A stretch of DNA of 64,000 bases from JAWXBA01 sp048499805 (GCA_048499805.1 JASNZF010000006.1:248001-312000); one strand, 5' to 3'; shown: positions 44,481-54,072, counted from the first letter of the stretch. Made by a program: numbers and translations. The notes: generated by a model not told the origin, from the sequence alone.

Positions 44481-46499
44481 ATGAATCTGGACAAGCTCAA
44501 GGAAACGGCTCGGCGGTTCGAGCAGAAGGAGGACTGGCGCCGGGCGATTGAGGTGTACCAGCGCGCCATTTCCGACCTCGAGATGCAGGGCGACCCGATC
44601 CCGGACCCGTCGGTGTACAACCGGCTGGGGGACCTGCAGATGAAGGTGGCCGACCACGCGGGTGCCGTCCGCTCCTACGAGCATGCCCTGGAGTTGTACG
44701 CCGACCAGGGCTTCTTCAACAATGCCATCGCCCTCGGAGGGAAGATCCTCCGGGTGGACTCCACCCGGACCCCGATCTACCTCCGGCTTGCCCGTCTGCA
44801 CGCCCGGAAGAACGTGGTCCTCGAGGTGCGTCGCTACCTCGAGGACTACCTGGCACGGATGCGGCGCGAGCACAAGCTCGCCGGCGCCGTGGAGCAGCTT
44901 CGTGAGTTCGTGGACCGCGACTGCCGCGATGCCGAGATGCGAGCGGTGGTGGCCGACCTCCTCGCCCAGGCCGCTCCCACCGGGGAGACCGATGGTGCGC
45001 TGGACGAGCTGCTGACCCAGCTGCGGACCCGGGACGAGGAAGCGGAGGAGGCTGATGCCGGGGCAGACTCGAGGCCGGGTTCCCCGTCCGGCGGCCTCGT
45101 GTTCTTGGACACCGCCGGTGGCTGGGAGACCGGTGAAGGGGCAGGCGCTGGGCACGGGGTCGACCCGGTCGAGGGGCTCAACAGCATCGAGCGGACCCTT
45201 CCGGCGGCCCTGAATGGGCTGCCCCTGGTGGGTCTCGAGACCAACGGACTCTCCAGCGCGGATGGGCTGACGATCGAGCACCTCGGCGGGTTGGAGCGGG
45301 ACGAGGTGAGCTTTGGCGACGGTCCCCGGCCGGTGGCACCCGATGCCCTGATCATGCTCGACGGTACCAGCGATGATCCAGCGCTCGGCCTCGTGGGCGG
45401 CGCCGAGCCCGAGCAGGAGTCGATTCCGCTCATCAGCCTCGACAGCGACGGCCTCGAGCTCTCCGGTGAGGGGCCCCTGCTGGAGATCGGGCTGGAGTCA
45501 ACGAGCGGTGCCGCGCCGCAAGACGATCAGGACAGCGCGATCGCCGAAGGGACAATCGAGCCCGAGGAGAGCGGGCGCGAGGCGGCCCGGGCCGCTGCGC
45601 CGGAACCGCGCGACCTCGTGGCGGAGGCCGAGGCCAGGCTGGCCGAACATGTCGCGGCGGAGCGGTGGCCGGAGGCGCTGGGGGCTGCGGCTGACCTGGT
45701 GGCACTGGAGCCGGAGTCGATTCCGCGTTACCAGAAGCAGGTCGAGCTTGCCTACCAGGCCGGCGACCGTGACGCGCTCACCATCCGGTACCTCGAACTG
45801 GGGGACGCGCTGTTGCGGGCCGGGATGCGCGCTCCGGCGGTGGCGGTCTATCGCCGGGTCCTGGAGCACCACCCTGGCCAGCGCCGGGCGCTCGGGGCCC
45901 TGGCCTCGCTCGGTGCTGCCGTCGATCCCCCGGCGGCCGCGCAGCCCGTTCCCGAGCGCAATGACTACGTCGACCTCGGGGCGCTGATCCTCGACGACCT
46001 CCCGACGCCGGATTCCCGGATGCGGGTGGACAGCGCCGAGCCGACCCAGCCGGAGGACGAGGACCAGACCTTCCGGGAGATCCTGGAGCAGTTCAAGCGG
46101 GGGATCGAGGACAACCTCGACAGCGAGGACTTCCAGTCGCACTACGACCTGGGGATTGCGTTCAAGGAAATGGGCCTGCTCGACGAGGCGATTGCCCAGT
46201 TCCAGCGGGCCCTGCGCTCGCCCGAGGGTCGGCTCAAGGCCTCGGAGGCGCTGGGGATCGCCTTCTACGAGAAGGGGCGCCACGCGATTGCGGAGGCGGT
46301 GCTCGCACGCGCCGTCGCGGGGCTGCCGGGGGCAGACGACGAGAAGATCGGGTTGATCTACTGGCTCGGACGCGCCCTCGAGGCCCAGGGCCGCGAGGCT
46401 GAGGCGCTGCCCTCGTATGAGCGGGCCCTGGCCGTCGACATCCGGTTCCTGGACATCACCGAGCGGATCGCCCGCCTGAGCGCCGGGCAGCGGGCATGA
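44481..46499 (+). CDS. Large cytoplasmic TPR protein with acidic linker
   Basis: A 672-aa protein with no signal peptide. N-terminal helical repeats (1-~165) include DWRRAIEVYQRAISDLEMQG and DHAGAVRSYEHALELYADQG. A long acidic Gly/Ala/Glu-rich linker (~165-390) follows. C-terminal TPRs (from EARLAEHVAAERWPEALGAA) include HYDLGIAFKEMGLLDEAIAQ. It may be a scaffold. Its architecture resembles the protein at 50166. The 3' end overlaps the polyprenyl synthase by 4 bases. Confidence 0.8.
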   Translation: MNLDKLKETARRFEQKEDWRRAIEVYQRAISDLEMQGDPIPDPSVYNRLGDLQMKVADHAGAVRSYEHALELYADQGFFNNAIALGGKILRVDSTRTPIYLRLARLHARKNVVLEVRRYLEDYLARMRREHKLAGAVEQLREFVDRDCRDAEMRAVVADLLAQAAPTGETDGALDELLTQLRTRDEEAEEADAGADSRPGSPSGGLVFLDTAGGWETGEGAGAGHGVDPVEGLNSIERTLPAALNGLPLVGLETNGLSSADGLTIEHLGGLERDEVSFGDGPRPVAPDALIMLDGTSDDPALGLVGGAEPEQESIPLISLDSDGLELSGEGPLLEIGLESTSGAAPQDDQDSAIAEGTIEPEESGREAARAAAPEPRDLVAEAEARLAEHVAAERWPEALGAAADLVALEPESIPRYQKQVELAYQAGDRDALTIRYLELGDALLRAGMRAPAVAVYRRVLEHHPGQRRALGALASLGAAVDPPAAAQPVPERNDYVDLGALILDDLPTPDSRMRVDSAEPTQPEDEDQTFREILEQFKRGIEDNLDSEDFQSHYDLGIAFKEMGLLDEAIAQFQRALRSPEGRLKASEALGIAFYEKGRHAIAEAVLARAVAGLPGADDEKIGLIYWLGRALEAQGREAEALPSYERALAVDIRFLDITERIARLSAGQRA

Positions 46500-47485
46500 A
46501 CACTCCCGCGGGGGCGACGACGCTGGCCGACCTGCAGGCCCCGGTCCTGGCCGAGCTGGAGCAGGTTCGGGGCGAGTTGCGGCGGCTGATCGAGGCCGAT
46601 TTCGGCCTGATCGCCGAGGTCAACACCCACCTGCTCCAGATGCAGGGGAAGATGTTCCGCCCGGCCCTGGTGCTCCTCGCCAATGCCGCCACCGGCGGGC
46701 GAAACGCCAAGGCGGTGTCGCTGGCGGCCGTGGTGGAATTGATCCACCTGGCCACGCTGGTCCACGACGATTCGGTGGATCATTCTGTCCTCCGGCGGGG
46801 GATGCCGACGATCAACGCCCTGTTCAGCCACCAGGTCTCGGTGATCATGGGGGACTATCTCTACTCCCGGGCGGTGATCGAGCTGGTGCGCCAGGAGGAC
46901 CTCCTGGCCCTGCGGGTCCTGAGCCGGGTGACGAACGAGATGACCGTCGGCGAGATGCGGCAGCTGCTGGCCCACGACCCGCTCCGGTTCAGCGAGGAGG
47001 ACTACGACCTGCTCATCCGGTCGAAGACCGCCTCGCTCATGAGCGGCGCCTGCGAGGTGGGTGCGCTCGCCGCCAGCACCGCCGAGCGCGAGGCGATGGG
47101 ACGGTTCGGGTACCACCTCGGGATGGCGTTCCAGATCGTCGACGACCTGCTCGACTTCACCGCCGACGCCGAGGATACCGGCAAGCCCTCGGGGCTGGAC
47201 CTGCGCGAACACAAGGTCACCCTGCCACTGATCCACGCCCTGCCCCGGATGAGCCCGGCGCAACGGCGGACCGTGGATGCCCTGATGACCAGCCCCGAGC
47301 CGACTGACGCGGAGCTGGAGGCGGTCATTGACGCCGTGGCGCGCTGTGGCGGCCTCGACTACGCCCGGGGCCGGGCCCAGCAGTTCATGGATGCCGCTGA
47401 GGCCGACCTGGAGCAGATCGCCCCGGGACCGGCGCGCGAGACCCTGCGCTCCAGCCTGGGATACGTCCTCGATCGGAGGCGATGA
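46496..47485 (+). CDS. Polyprenyl diphosphate synthase
   Basis: A 329-aa trans-prenyltransferase that extends isopentenyl units into a long chain, most likely for the quinone side chain. Both Asp-rich motifs are intact: LVHDDSVDH and FQIVDDLLDF. GKMFRPALVLL is the isopentenyl-binding start. Length and the lack of bulky residues before the first motif favour a long-chain (IspB-like) product over farnesyl; chain length cannot be fixed by eye. The start overlaps the TPR gene. Confidence 0.9.
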   Translation: MNTPAGATTLADLQAPVLAELEQVRGELRRLIEADFGLIAEVNTHLLQMQGKMFRPALVLLANAATGGRNAKAVSLAAVVELIHLATLVHDDSVDHSVLRRGMPTINALFSHQVSVIMGDYLYSRAVIELVRQEDLLALRVLSRVTNEMTVGEMRQLLAHDPLRFSEEDYDLLIRSKTASLMSGACEVGALAASTAEREAMGRFGYHLGMAFQIVDDLLDFTADAEDTGKPSGLDLREHKVTLPLIHALPRMSPAQRRTVDALMTSPEPTDAELEAVIDAVARCGGLDYARGRAQQFMDAAEADLEQIAPGPARETLRSSLGYVLDRRR

Positions 47486-47486
47486 G

Positions 47487-47759
47487 ATGCCTGCCGGACC
47501 GCGCCGACCCCGTTTCTACGCCCTTGTCCTCCTCGCCGGCTTCGTGCTGGGCGGGTTCCTGAACGCCTTCCTGCGCCAGGTGCTGCCCGACAGTCCCACG
47601 AAGGATTTCTTTACCTATGCCGTCCAGCCGGGGTTCGGGCCTGTTCCGATTGATCTGCTTGTGGTACACTTCACCATTGGCCCGGCGGGCATCGACCTCT
47701 CGCTGATGAGCCTGGTGGGCGTCGTCCTGGCGTATCTCGTCGCCCGATCGCTGTTCTAG
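47487..47759 (+). CDS. DUF4321 small membrane protein
   Basis: A 90-aa protein with two predicted membrane segments (YALVLLAGFVLGGFLNAFL and LSLMSLVGVVLAYLVARSL). The middle part FFTYAVQPGFGPVPIDLLV fits DUF4321, a family often beside tatA. No function is known. It lies 1 base after the polyprenyl synthase stop and 26 before tatA, with GGAGG upstream of the tatA start. Confidence 0.8.
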   Translation: MPAGPRRPRFYALVLLAGFVLGGFLNAFLRQVLPDSPTKDFFTYAVQPGFGPVPIDLLVVHFTIGPAGIDLSLMSLVGVVLAYLVARSLF

Positions 47760-47785
47760 CCGGAGTTGGAGGGAGGACCGTAGAC

Positions 47786-48046
47786 ATGGGAAACTTGGGA
47801 TTCAGCGAGATCATGATCATCCTGCTGGTGGTCCTGGTGTTCTTCGGGGCCAAGCGGATGCCGGAAATCGGCGCATCCTTCGGCAAGGGGATCCGCGAGT
47901 TCAAGCGGAGCTTCTCCGGGATCGCCGATGAGGTGAACAGCATGCCGGAGGATCGCTCCGCGACCACGCCCGGGCGGCAGATCGACTCGCCGGGGCAGGG
48001 CACCCCGGCGGCCACCAGCGGAGAGCCGAAGCGGTTGTCCCAGTAG
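47786..48046 (+). CDS. tatA: Twin-arginine translocase subunit TatA
   Basis: An 86-aa TatA/E protein. The N-terminal membrane helix (FSEIMIILLVVLVFFG) leads to the amphipathic helix AKRMPEIGASFGKGIREFKR. A disordered tail follows. TatA forms the pore-like assembly recruited by TatC for folded, twin-arginine substrates. TatC is encoded 8 kb away in the fusion frame; tatB is not seen, so a TatA-TatC minimal system is likely. Confidence 0.92.
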   Translation: MGNLGFSEIMIILLVVLVFFGAKRMPEIGASFGKGIREFKRSFSGIADEVNSMPEDRSATTPGRQIDSPGQGTPAATSGEPKRLSQ

Positions 48047-48066
48047 TTCCTCCGGATTGCAATGCA

Positions 48067-48102
48067 AACGGGCGGCCCCTGCTGGGGCCGCCCGTTCGTG
48101 TT
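48067..48102. terminator. Bidirectional terminator between tatA and ppiD-like gene
   Basis: A perfect 13-bp stem (48067-48079 with 48084-48096), loop TGCT, sits between two convergent genes. A T-rich stretch (CGTGTTT) follows on the + strand, and an A-run (48066-48068) serves weakly on the minus strand. Confidence 0.85.
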
Positions 48103-48129
48103 TGGGGGTGCTGGCCCCGAAACCCGGAC

Positions 48130-49992
48130 CTAGAACGGCACCTGACCGGGGAGGTTGGTCGTGGCTGCCGCCTGCGCCTCGGCCTGGGCATCGGTCTGAT
48201 AGAGTTCCGCCCGGCGATCGGTGATCTTGGCGCCCTGTCGCAGGGCCAGCATGAACTCCTGGACCCGGAGCTGCCGCCGGGACTGCAGCTCACGGCTGCG
48301 CAGCGCCGGCAACTCGGCCGTGAACTGGGCGCTGTCCGCCGGCACCCGCTCGAGCGCCTGGACGAGCCAGACCCCCTGCTCGGTGGCCACCACCGCGCTC
48401 ACGCCGCCCACTGGCGTGCCGAAGGCGGCGCCGTTGAGCTCGGCCGTTTCGACCAGCGGGGCAAGCCGGGTGAACGGCTCGGGCTCGCTGTAGTCCAGGC
48501 CGCGCTCGGCCGCGAGACGGGAGAGCGGCGTCCCGCCCTCGGCGGCCCGTCGGATCTCGGCCGCGATTGCGGCGGCCGCGGCGGTGCGCTTCGAGGCGCG
48601 CAGGGCGGCTTCGACCTCGCCGCGAATCTGCTGCAGCGGCGGGATGCCCGCGGGGCCGGCGCTGTCCACCCGGAAGACGAAGTAGGAGGCCGCCGATTCA
48701 ATGACCGGCGAGGTCTCGCCGACCTGGGCCTGGAACGCCCAGACCCCCGCGTCCGGCACCACCTCGGCGCCGGCGATCACCTGCTGGCCCTCGGTGACCC
48801 GACCCGTCTGGCCAATGGAGAGGTTAAGCGCCCGCGCCACGGTATCGAGGGCGGCGGCGTCGAGCCGGTCGGCACCCAGCACCTCCAGGCTGTCCGCCTG
48901 GGCATCCAGCCGGTCGCGGTGCTCGCCGGTCACCTCGACGGGGATCAGGATGTGCCGGCCGTTGAAACTGTCGCCGGAACGCGAAGTGACCTGAATGATG
49001 TGATAGCCGAAGCTGGTAAGCACCGGTTCGGAAATGGCATTGAGGGGCAGCACATCGGCGGCGGCCTGGAAGGCCGGGTCGAACTGGCCGCGGGTCCACT
49101 CACCCAGTTCGCCGCCCTGGGCGGCCGAGACCTCGTCGGAGGACTCCCGGGCGGCCACCTCGGCGAATGGCGCACCATTCACCAGCTCCTCGCGAACCGC
49201 CACAGCCCGGGCCAGCGCCGCGGCGCTGTCGGAGGCAATGGGCTGGCGCGGAAGGGTGACATAACTCAACCAGACCCGGCGTGACTGTTCAAATTTTTGA
49301 CGGTTTTCCCGATACCAAGAGTCCACCTCGGCGGCCGAGACCTGGATCTGCGATTCGGGCACGGAAGTCGCAGGGTCGACCCTCAGGATCCCGATCCGGG
49401 CCGTCTCGTGTTCGTCGCGATACCGCTCCCAGAGGGCGGGATCGGAGACGCTGACATCGGCGACCAGGGAGCGGAACAGCTTGGAACGGAGGATCTCGTC
49501 CCGGTACCGACTCTCGAGCAGGGGGATGTACTGCTGCCCGACGGCGGATCCGAGCCAACGTTGGTACTTTACGGGGTCGAACTGGCCATCGGAGAGCATG
49601 TCCGGATTCTGCATCATCTCCGGGAGGGGGATGTTCCGGATGGCGTCGGCGATCTCGGCACTGCTGGTCCGGATCCCGCGGCGCTTGAACTCGCGCTCGA
49701 GGAGGGTCGCCGAGATGAACTGCTCCCAGACCTGGTCGCGGACCCGGGCGACGCCCTCGATTCCGAGCGAATTGCCGGTGGAGCGCTGTTCGTTCTCGAT
49801 GGCGGCCTGAACCGCCTCCTGGAAGGCCCGGACCTCGATGGACTGCCCATCGACTCGGCCGACCGACGTCTGGGTCAGGAGGCCGCCGCCCCCGCCGGAG
49901 AGGCCGGAGAGGTCAAACACCAGCCATCCGACGAAGGCGACGGTCAGGATGACGATGATCGGCTTGGCAGTATTGCGAAAGGCTTGCATCAT
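48130..49992 (-). CDS. PpiD/SurA-type peptidyl-prolyl isomerase
   Basis: A 620-aa periplasmic folding factor. A single N-terminal membrane anchor (PIIVILTVAFVGWLVF) is followed by a SurA-like chaperone domain. A parvulin-type domain sits in the middle (PFAEVAARESSDEVSAAQGG, then SEPVLTSFGYHIIQVTSR), and a second degenerate one follows. PpiD helps proteins leaving SecYEG to fold; the anchor fits that. Two adjacent start codons (49992 and 49989) are possible. It is transcribed away from the TPR gene at 50166. Confidence 0.86.
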   Translation of the reverse strand: MMQAFRNTAKPIIVILTVAFVGWLVFDLSGLSGGGGGLLTQTSVGRVDGQSIEVRAFQEAVQAAIENEQRSTGNSLGIEGVARVRDQVWEQFISATLLEREFKRRGIRTSSAEIADAIRNIPLPEMMQNPDMLSDGQFDPVKYQRWLGSAVGQQYIPLLESRYRDEILRSKLFRSLVADVSVSDPALWERYRDEHETARIGILRVDPATSVPESQIQVSAAEVDSWYRENRQKFEQSRRVWLSYVTLPRQPIASDSAAALARAVAVREELVNGAPFAEVAARESSDEVSAAQGGELGEWTRGQFDPAFQAAADVLPLNAISEPVLTSFGYHIIQVTSRSGDSFNGRHILIPVEVTGEHRDRLDAQADSLEVLGADRLDAAALDTVARALNLSIGQTGRVTEGQQVIAGAEVVPDAGVWAFQAQVGETSPVIESAASYFVFRVDSAGPAGIPPLQQIRGEVEAALRASKRTAAAAAIAAEIRRAAEGGTPLSRLAAERGLDYSEPEPFTRLAPLVETAELNGAAFGTPVGGVSAVVATEQGVWLVQALERVPADSAQFTAELPALRSRELQSRRQLRVQEFMLALRQGAKITDRRAELYQTDAQAEAQAAATTNLPGQVPF

Positions 49993-50036
49993 GGTGGTCG
50001 AGTCGGCTTGAGGTGCCGGAGTCAGGGGAAGCCCCA

Positions 50037-50065
50037 AGTCTAGGTGGGATCAGGAGAAAGCTCAA
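50037..50065 (-). promoter_or_regulatory. Promoter of the PpiD-like gene
   Basis: On the minus strand, -35 TTGAGC (50060-50065) and -10 TAGACT (50037-50042) are 17 bases apart. The poly-C tract begins 18 bases upstream of the -35. Confidence 0.55.
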
Positions 50066-50083
50066 GGCGGCCGGGGGGATGGA

Positions 50084-50099
50084 CCCCCCCCCCCCCCCC
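50084..50099 (+). repeat. Sixteen-base poly-C tract
   Basis: Sixteen consecutive C (50084-50099), preceded by GGGGGG at 50073-50078, lie between two divergent genes. Such tracts can change length by slippage. It may be partly a sequencing or assembly uncertainty, because homopolymers of this length are error-prone. Confidence 0.9.
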
Positions 50100-50165
50100 G
50101 GGGCCCTCCCCGGCCGGGAGCAGGACGGACCGCCGGTGGCAATCATTCAGGTTATGAGGCTCGGC

Positions 50166-52556
50166 ATGGCTCACAGCAGCGAGATCGAGAAACTCGAACG
50201 CCGGTGGATGGACAACCCCACCGGGTTGACCTTCGCCCCGCTGGCGGAGGCCTACCGGCGCGCGGGAGACCATCCCCGCGCCCTGGAGGTCCTGGAGCTC
50301 GGCTTGGCCCAGCATCCGGCCTATGTGCCCGCCCTGATCGTCCGGGCCCGCTGCCATCTGGATGCCCACCTGGGGGGCGAGGCGGAAACGTCGTTCCACG
50401 CGGTACTCCACTCCGATCCGCACAACCTGATCGCCCTGAAGGGGCTCGCCGACATCTGCGAGTCGAGCGGGCGGCTCCCGGGCGCCCTGGAATTCCTCGA
50501 CCGGATGCTCGAAGCCGACCCCACCCACACGGAGGCTGCCGATCAGCGGGGCCGCGTCCTCGGCCTGATGGCCGAGCGCGAGAGTGCCCTGGCCGCGCCG
50601 GCTGAGTCCGGTACCCAGCTCGACCCGCCCGCCCCGGATGGATCCGCCACGGTCGAGACGCTTGAAGTCACCGCCGAGGTGGATCCGGGCCTTGAGTTGG
50701 TGAGTCGGATGGACCTCTCGCTTGAGGTGGAACCTGCCGCCGAGTTCGAACCGACGGCCGTCGTGGATGCCAGCCCGGCGGACTCCGACCGGGTGGGCGC
50801 CGAGTCGCCCGCGGCGGTCGATCCGGTCGACCCTGGGACGAATCCCTTCGAGGGGTTCGACGCGAGCACCTGGGACCTGCCGTTCGCCGAGGTGAAGTTG
50901 CCGGACCAGCCGTTCGAGGAGCACGTCTCTCCGGAGGCGCTCCCCGAGTCGCCGGCCCTCCTGGACGGGGAGCCCACTGTCGAGGTGGCGGCATCGGAGG
51001 CCGGGACGCCCGACGCGGAGTTGCCAGTCGTGCTGGAGGACGAGGAGGTCCCGGCGCCGCTGGTCTCGGTCGATACCGCCCCGGGAGCACCGGTGGAGTG
51101 GAACCCCGCGTCGTGGGGGATGGAGCAGGAGGAGGCCAAGCCCGCCGATACCGCCGCCGAGCCGGAGACGGAGGCTGCGTCGGTGGAGCCGTCCGACGAA
51201 GCTCCCGAAGTCGTGACCGGGGATCCGGTGTCCGAGAGCGCATCGGTGGAAGCCGCGGTCGAGGACCGGGCGCCGGAAGTGCCGCTGGAGACCGTGGCCA
51301 CCTCCGCCGAATCGGCCGGGGAAGGCTCCGGCGCGGGGCCCGGGCGCGCCGATGAGGCAACCCAGGAGATCGTCAGCGAGGTCACCGCCCCGGTGGAGGG
51401 GTCGGTTCCCGGGCGGTCGCTCTACCTGGGCTCGGTCCACGAGCCCCAGGGGAGCCGCGAGGTCCAGGGCGGCTCCGAGTCGCCCGAGAACCCAACCGAG
51501 GCCGAGGCTGAGGCGGCCATGGTTATGGCTGCGGCCGTCGAGCCGTCGCCTGAGCCGGAGGAGGAACCGGTCCGGGATCTCCGCCTTGAGGGCGAGACCT
51601 ATGCCGAGATTGAGGATGGGTGGGTGCCCTCGACCGACTGGTCTACCCCGGAGGAGGTGCCCACCGCCGGGTTTGGGATGGAGCAACCGGAGATGTCGCC
51701 GGCTGCGGATGCCGAGACGGCCGTGACCGTCGAAGAGCCGGATGCCATTGAGCCGGAGGCCACGCCCGTCATTGCAGAGGTCGAGGCATCCGGGGAGCCG
51801 GTCGAGGAGCCCCCGCCAGTCATGGTGGAAATGGCCGAGGACACGGCCCTTGCGGAGGGGAAAGCCGGAGAGGTCGAGGAGGCTTCGGTCGGGGAGCCGG
51901 TGGTGACGGCGAGCGGGGAGACTGGGGAGGTCGAACCGGTCTCGGCCGTGGCCGAGGAGCCCGAGGAGGCGGTGTCGGTGGTCGAGGGCGCGTTCGAAGA
52001 GGAGCCCGCGGCGCCGGATTCCGAGCCCGAGATCGAACCGGAACTGGTGATCACCGAGACGATGGCCGAGGTCTTCCTCCGGCAGGGGCATCGTGCCCTT
52101 GCGCTGGCGGTCTACGCCCAGCTGCTGGAGCAGGATCCCGGCAGTCAGCGGCTGCAGGACGCGAGTGCCCGCCTCCGCGGGGAGTTGCTCGGGGCGCGTG
52201 CTGCCGAGGCGCCCACGGCGGTGTCCGAGCCCGAGGAACCGATCGGCTCGTTCCTGGCCCGGGTGCTTGGACCGGAGATGATCGTGGAGGATGCCTCGGC
52301 ACCGCCGGCGCCCTCAGGGCCCCTGAGCGGTCGGCCGACGCGACCGGCGGAGGACCCCTCCCTGAGCCTCAGCACGATCTTTGGCGAGGACTCGCGGCGC
52401 CGGAGTGCCGTGGCCAGCGGGGCCGAGGACCTCACCCAGGACGCCGAGCCGTCGTTCGATGAGTTTTTCGGTGCCACCGGTGTCCCGGCCGGGGCCGGCG
52501 GGGACGAGGCGGAGCTGGAGCAGTTCAATGCGTGGCTCCGCAGCCTCCAGCGCTGA
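50166..52556 (+). CDS. Acidic TPR protein
   Basis: A 796-aa protein without a signal peptide. The first ~140 residues form TPRs (PLAEAYRRAGDHPRALEVLE, then GLADICESSGRLPGALEFLD). About 150-640 is a very acidic Glu/Val/Pro/Ala-rich disordered region. A last TPR pair (AEVFLRQGHRALALAVYAQL) and a short tail follow. ATG 50166 has GAGG six bases upstream; 50154 is an alternative. Its layout resembles the protein at 44481. Role unknown; perhaps a scaffold. Confidence 0.78.
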   Translation: MAHSSEIEKLERRWMDNPTGLTFAPLAEAYRRAGDHPRALEVLELGLAQHPAYVPALIVRARCHLDAHLGGEAETSFHAVLHSDPHNLIALKGLADICESSGRLPGALEFLDRMLEADPTHTEAADQRGRVLGLMAERESALAAPAESGTQLDPPAPDGSATVETLEVTAEVDPGLELVSRMDLSLEVEPAAEFEPTAVVDASPADSDRVGAESPAAVDPVDPGTNPFEGFDASTWDLPFAEVKLPDQPFEEHVSPEALPESPALLDGEPTVEVAASEAGTPDAELPVVLEDEEVPAPLVSVDTAPGAPVEWNPASWGMEQEEAKPADTAAEPETEAASVEPSDEAPEVVTGDPVSESASVEAAVEDRAPEVPLETVATSAESAGEGSGAGPGRADEATQEIVSEVTAPVEGSVPGRSLYLGSVHEPQGSREVQGGSESPENPTEAEAEAAMVMAAAVEPSPEPEEEPVRDLRLEGETYAEIEDGWVPSTDWSTPEEVPTAGFGMEQPEMSPAADAETAVTVEEPDAIEPEATPVIAEVEASGEPVEEPPPVMVEMAEDTALAEGKAGEVEEASVGEPVVTASGETGEVEPVSAVAEEPEEAVSVVEGAFEEEPAAPDSEPEIEPELVITETMAEVFLRQGHRALALAVYAQLLEQDPGSQRLQDASARLRGELLGARAAEAPTAVSEPEEPIGSFLARVLGPEMIVEDASAPPAPSGPLSGRPTRPAEDPSLSLSTIFGEDSRRRSAVASGAEDLTQDAEPSFDEFFGATGVPAGAGGDEAELEQFNAWLRSLQR

Positions 52557-52994
52557 ATGCGGGTCACCGTCCTCAATGGTCCCAACCTGAACCTGCTCGG
52601 CCAGCGGGAACCCGCAGTCTACGGCTCCACCACCTTTGCGGAGCTCGAGGCACTGGTCCGGGCCGAAGCGGATGCGCTGGGGATCGACCTCACCTGGTAC
52701 CAGAGCAACCACGAGGGGATGCTGGTCGATGCGATCCAGGCCTTGCCAAGCACGGCGGATGCCCTGATCCTCAATGCCGGGGCATTCACCCACACGAGCC
52801 TGGCGATCCGGGATGCCCTGCTGGCGGTCCAGGTCCCGTTCATCGAGGTCCACCTGAGCAATCCCCTCGCCCGCGATGCCGCCCGGCACCACTCGATGAC
52901 CGCCGACCTCTCGGCCGGGCTGATCGCGGGCCTTGGCCCGGCGGGATACCGGCTGGCACTCCAGGGGCTGCACGACCGCTTCCGTGGGTCCTGA
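52557..52994 (+). CDS. aroQ: 3-dehydroquinate dehydratase, type II
   Basis: Dehydrates 3-dehydroquinate in the shikimate pathway. At 145 aa it has the type II dodecameric fold: start VLNGPNLNLLGQREP with the catalytic Tyr in VYG, then YQSNHEG, LNAGAFTHTS, and the His in EVHLSNP. The ATG follows the previous stop without a gap, and the 3' end overlaps pepP by 11 bases. Confidence 0.96.
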   Translation: MRVTVLNGPNLNLLGQREPAVYGSTTFAELEALVRAEADALGIDLTWYQSNHEGMLVDAIQALPSTADALILNAGAFTHTSLAIRDALLAVQVPFIEVHLSNPLARDAARHHSMTADLSAGLIAGLGPAGYRLALQGLHDRFRGS

Positions 52995-54072
52995 CCGGCG
53001 CCCTGACCGGCTCGCCGCGCTCCGGGCGCGGGTCGAGGCTGCGGGACTCGATGCCCTCCTGGTCACGCACCTCCCCAACATCCGCTACCTGACCGGATTC
53101 TCGGGCACCGCCGGGCTGCTCCTGGTGGGGCCCGGTCGGGCGGTGCTGATCACCGACTTCCGGTATGAGTCCCAGGCCGCCCAGGAGGTGCACCGGGAGG
53201 TCGTGGTCGAGATCGAGCGGGTCAATGTCTGGTCCCGGCTCAAGCAGGTACTGCAGCGCGCCCACCATGCCGTTCTGGGCTACGAGCAGGACCACCTGGT
53301 GGTGCGGGAGGCCACCCGGCTCTCCGAGGCCTCTCCCGGGCGCCTCGAGCCATGCAGCGACCTGGTCGAGGGGCTCCGGCTGGTGAAGACCCCGGACGAG
53401 GTCGCTCGGATCCGCGAGGCCGCGATCCTGGCCCAGGGGGCGCTCGACGCCATCCTGCCGGGCATCCATCCGGGGCGGACCGAGGTGGCGATCGCCGCCG
53501 ACCTGGAGGCGGCCCTGCGGCAGCGGGGCAGCGAGTGGCACCCCTTTCCCACCATCGTCGCCTCGGGGCCCCGGTCGGCACTGCCCCATGCCCGCACCAG
53601 CGACCGGGTGGTCGGGCCCGGGGAACTGCTCCTGATCGATTTCGGGGCCCAGGTCCAGGGGTATTGTGCCGACCTCTCCCGGACCTTTGTGGTCGGCGGG
53701 CGGGCCGATTCGCGCCAGCGGGAGGTCTATGAACTGGTCCGGGTGGCGCAGCTGCGGGCCCGGACAGCGATCCGGGCGGGCCAGACCGGGCGGGAGGCGG
53801 ACGCCCTGGCCCGCGACCTGATCGCGCAGGGGGGGCACGGGGCGGATTTCGGCCACTCGCTGGGCCACGGCCTGGGGCTGGAGGTGCACGAGGCGCCCCG
53901 GCTTTCTCCGACCTCCGACCTCCCGATTCCCGGGGGAGTGGTGGTGACGATTGAGCCGGGCATCTATCTTCCGGGATGGGGTGGGGTCCGGCTGGAGGAC
54001 GATGTCCACCTGGCCCCCGCGGGTCCGGACCTCCTTTCGGACGGCCGCACGGAGATGGTGGAACTCGTCTAG
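52984..54072 (+). CDS. pepP: Xaa-Pro aminopeptidase (M24 family)
   Basis: Cleaves the N-terminal residue before proline. It is 362 aa. The creatinase-like N-terminal domain (HLPNIRYLTGFSG) is followed by the pita-bread domain with five metal ligands: LIDFGA, ADLSRTF, GHGLGLEVHE, TIEPGIY and RLEDD. GTG 52984 is preferred; it overlaps aroQ. The aroQ-pepP-efp order is common in bacteria. Confidence 0.92.
   Translation: MGPDRRPDRLAALRARVEAAGLDALLVTHLPNIRYLTGFSGTAGLLLVGPGRAVLITDFRYESQAAQEVHREVVVEIERVNVWSRLKQVLQRAHHAVLGYEQDHLVVREATRLSEASPGRLEPCSDLVEGLRLVKTPDEVARIREAAILAQGALDAILPGIHPGRTEVAIAADLEAALRQRGSEWHPFPTIVASGPRSALPHARTSDRVVGPGELLLIDFGAQVQGYCADLSRTFVVGGRADSRQREVYELVRVAQLRARTAIRAGQTGREADALARDLIAQGGHGADFGHSLGHGLGLEVHEAPRLSPTSDLPIPGGVVVTIEPGIYLPGWGGVRLEDDVHLAPAGPDLLSDGRTEMVELV

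Noticed and set aside
48919..50043. Plus-strand open frames opposite the PpiD-like gene
   Set aside because: The minus strand encodes clear chaperone and parvulin motifs; the plus-strand frames have no family features.
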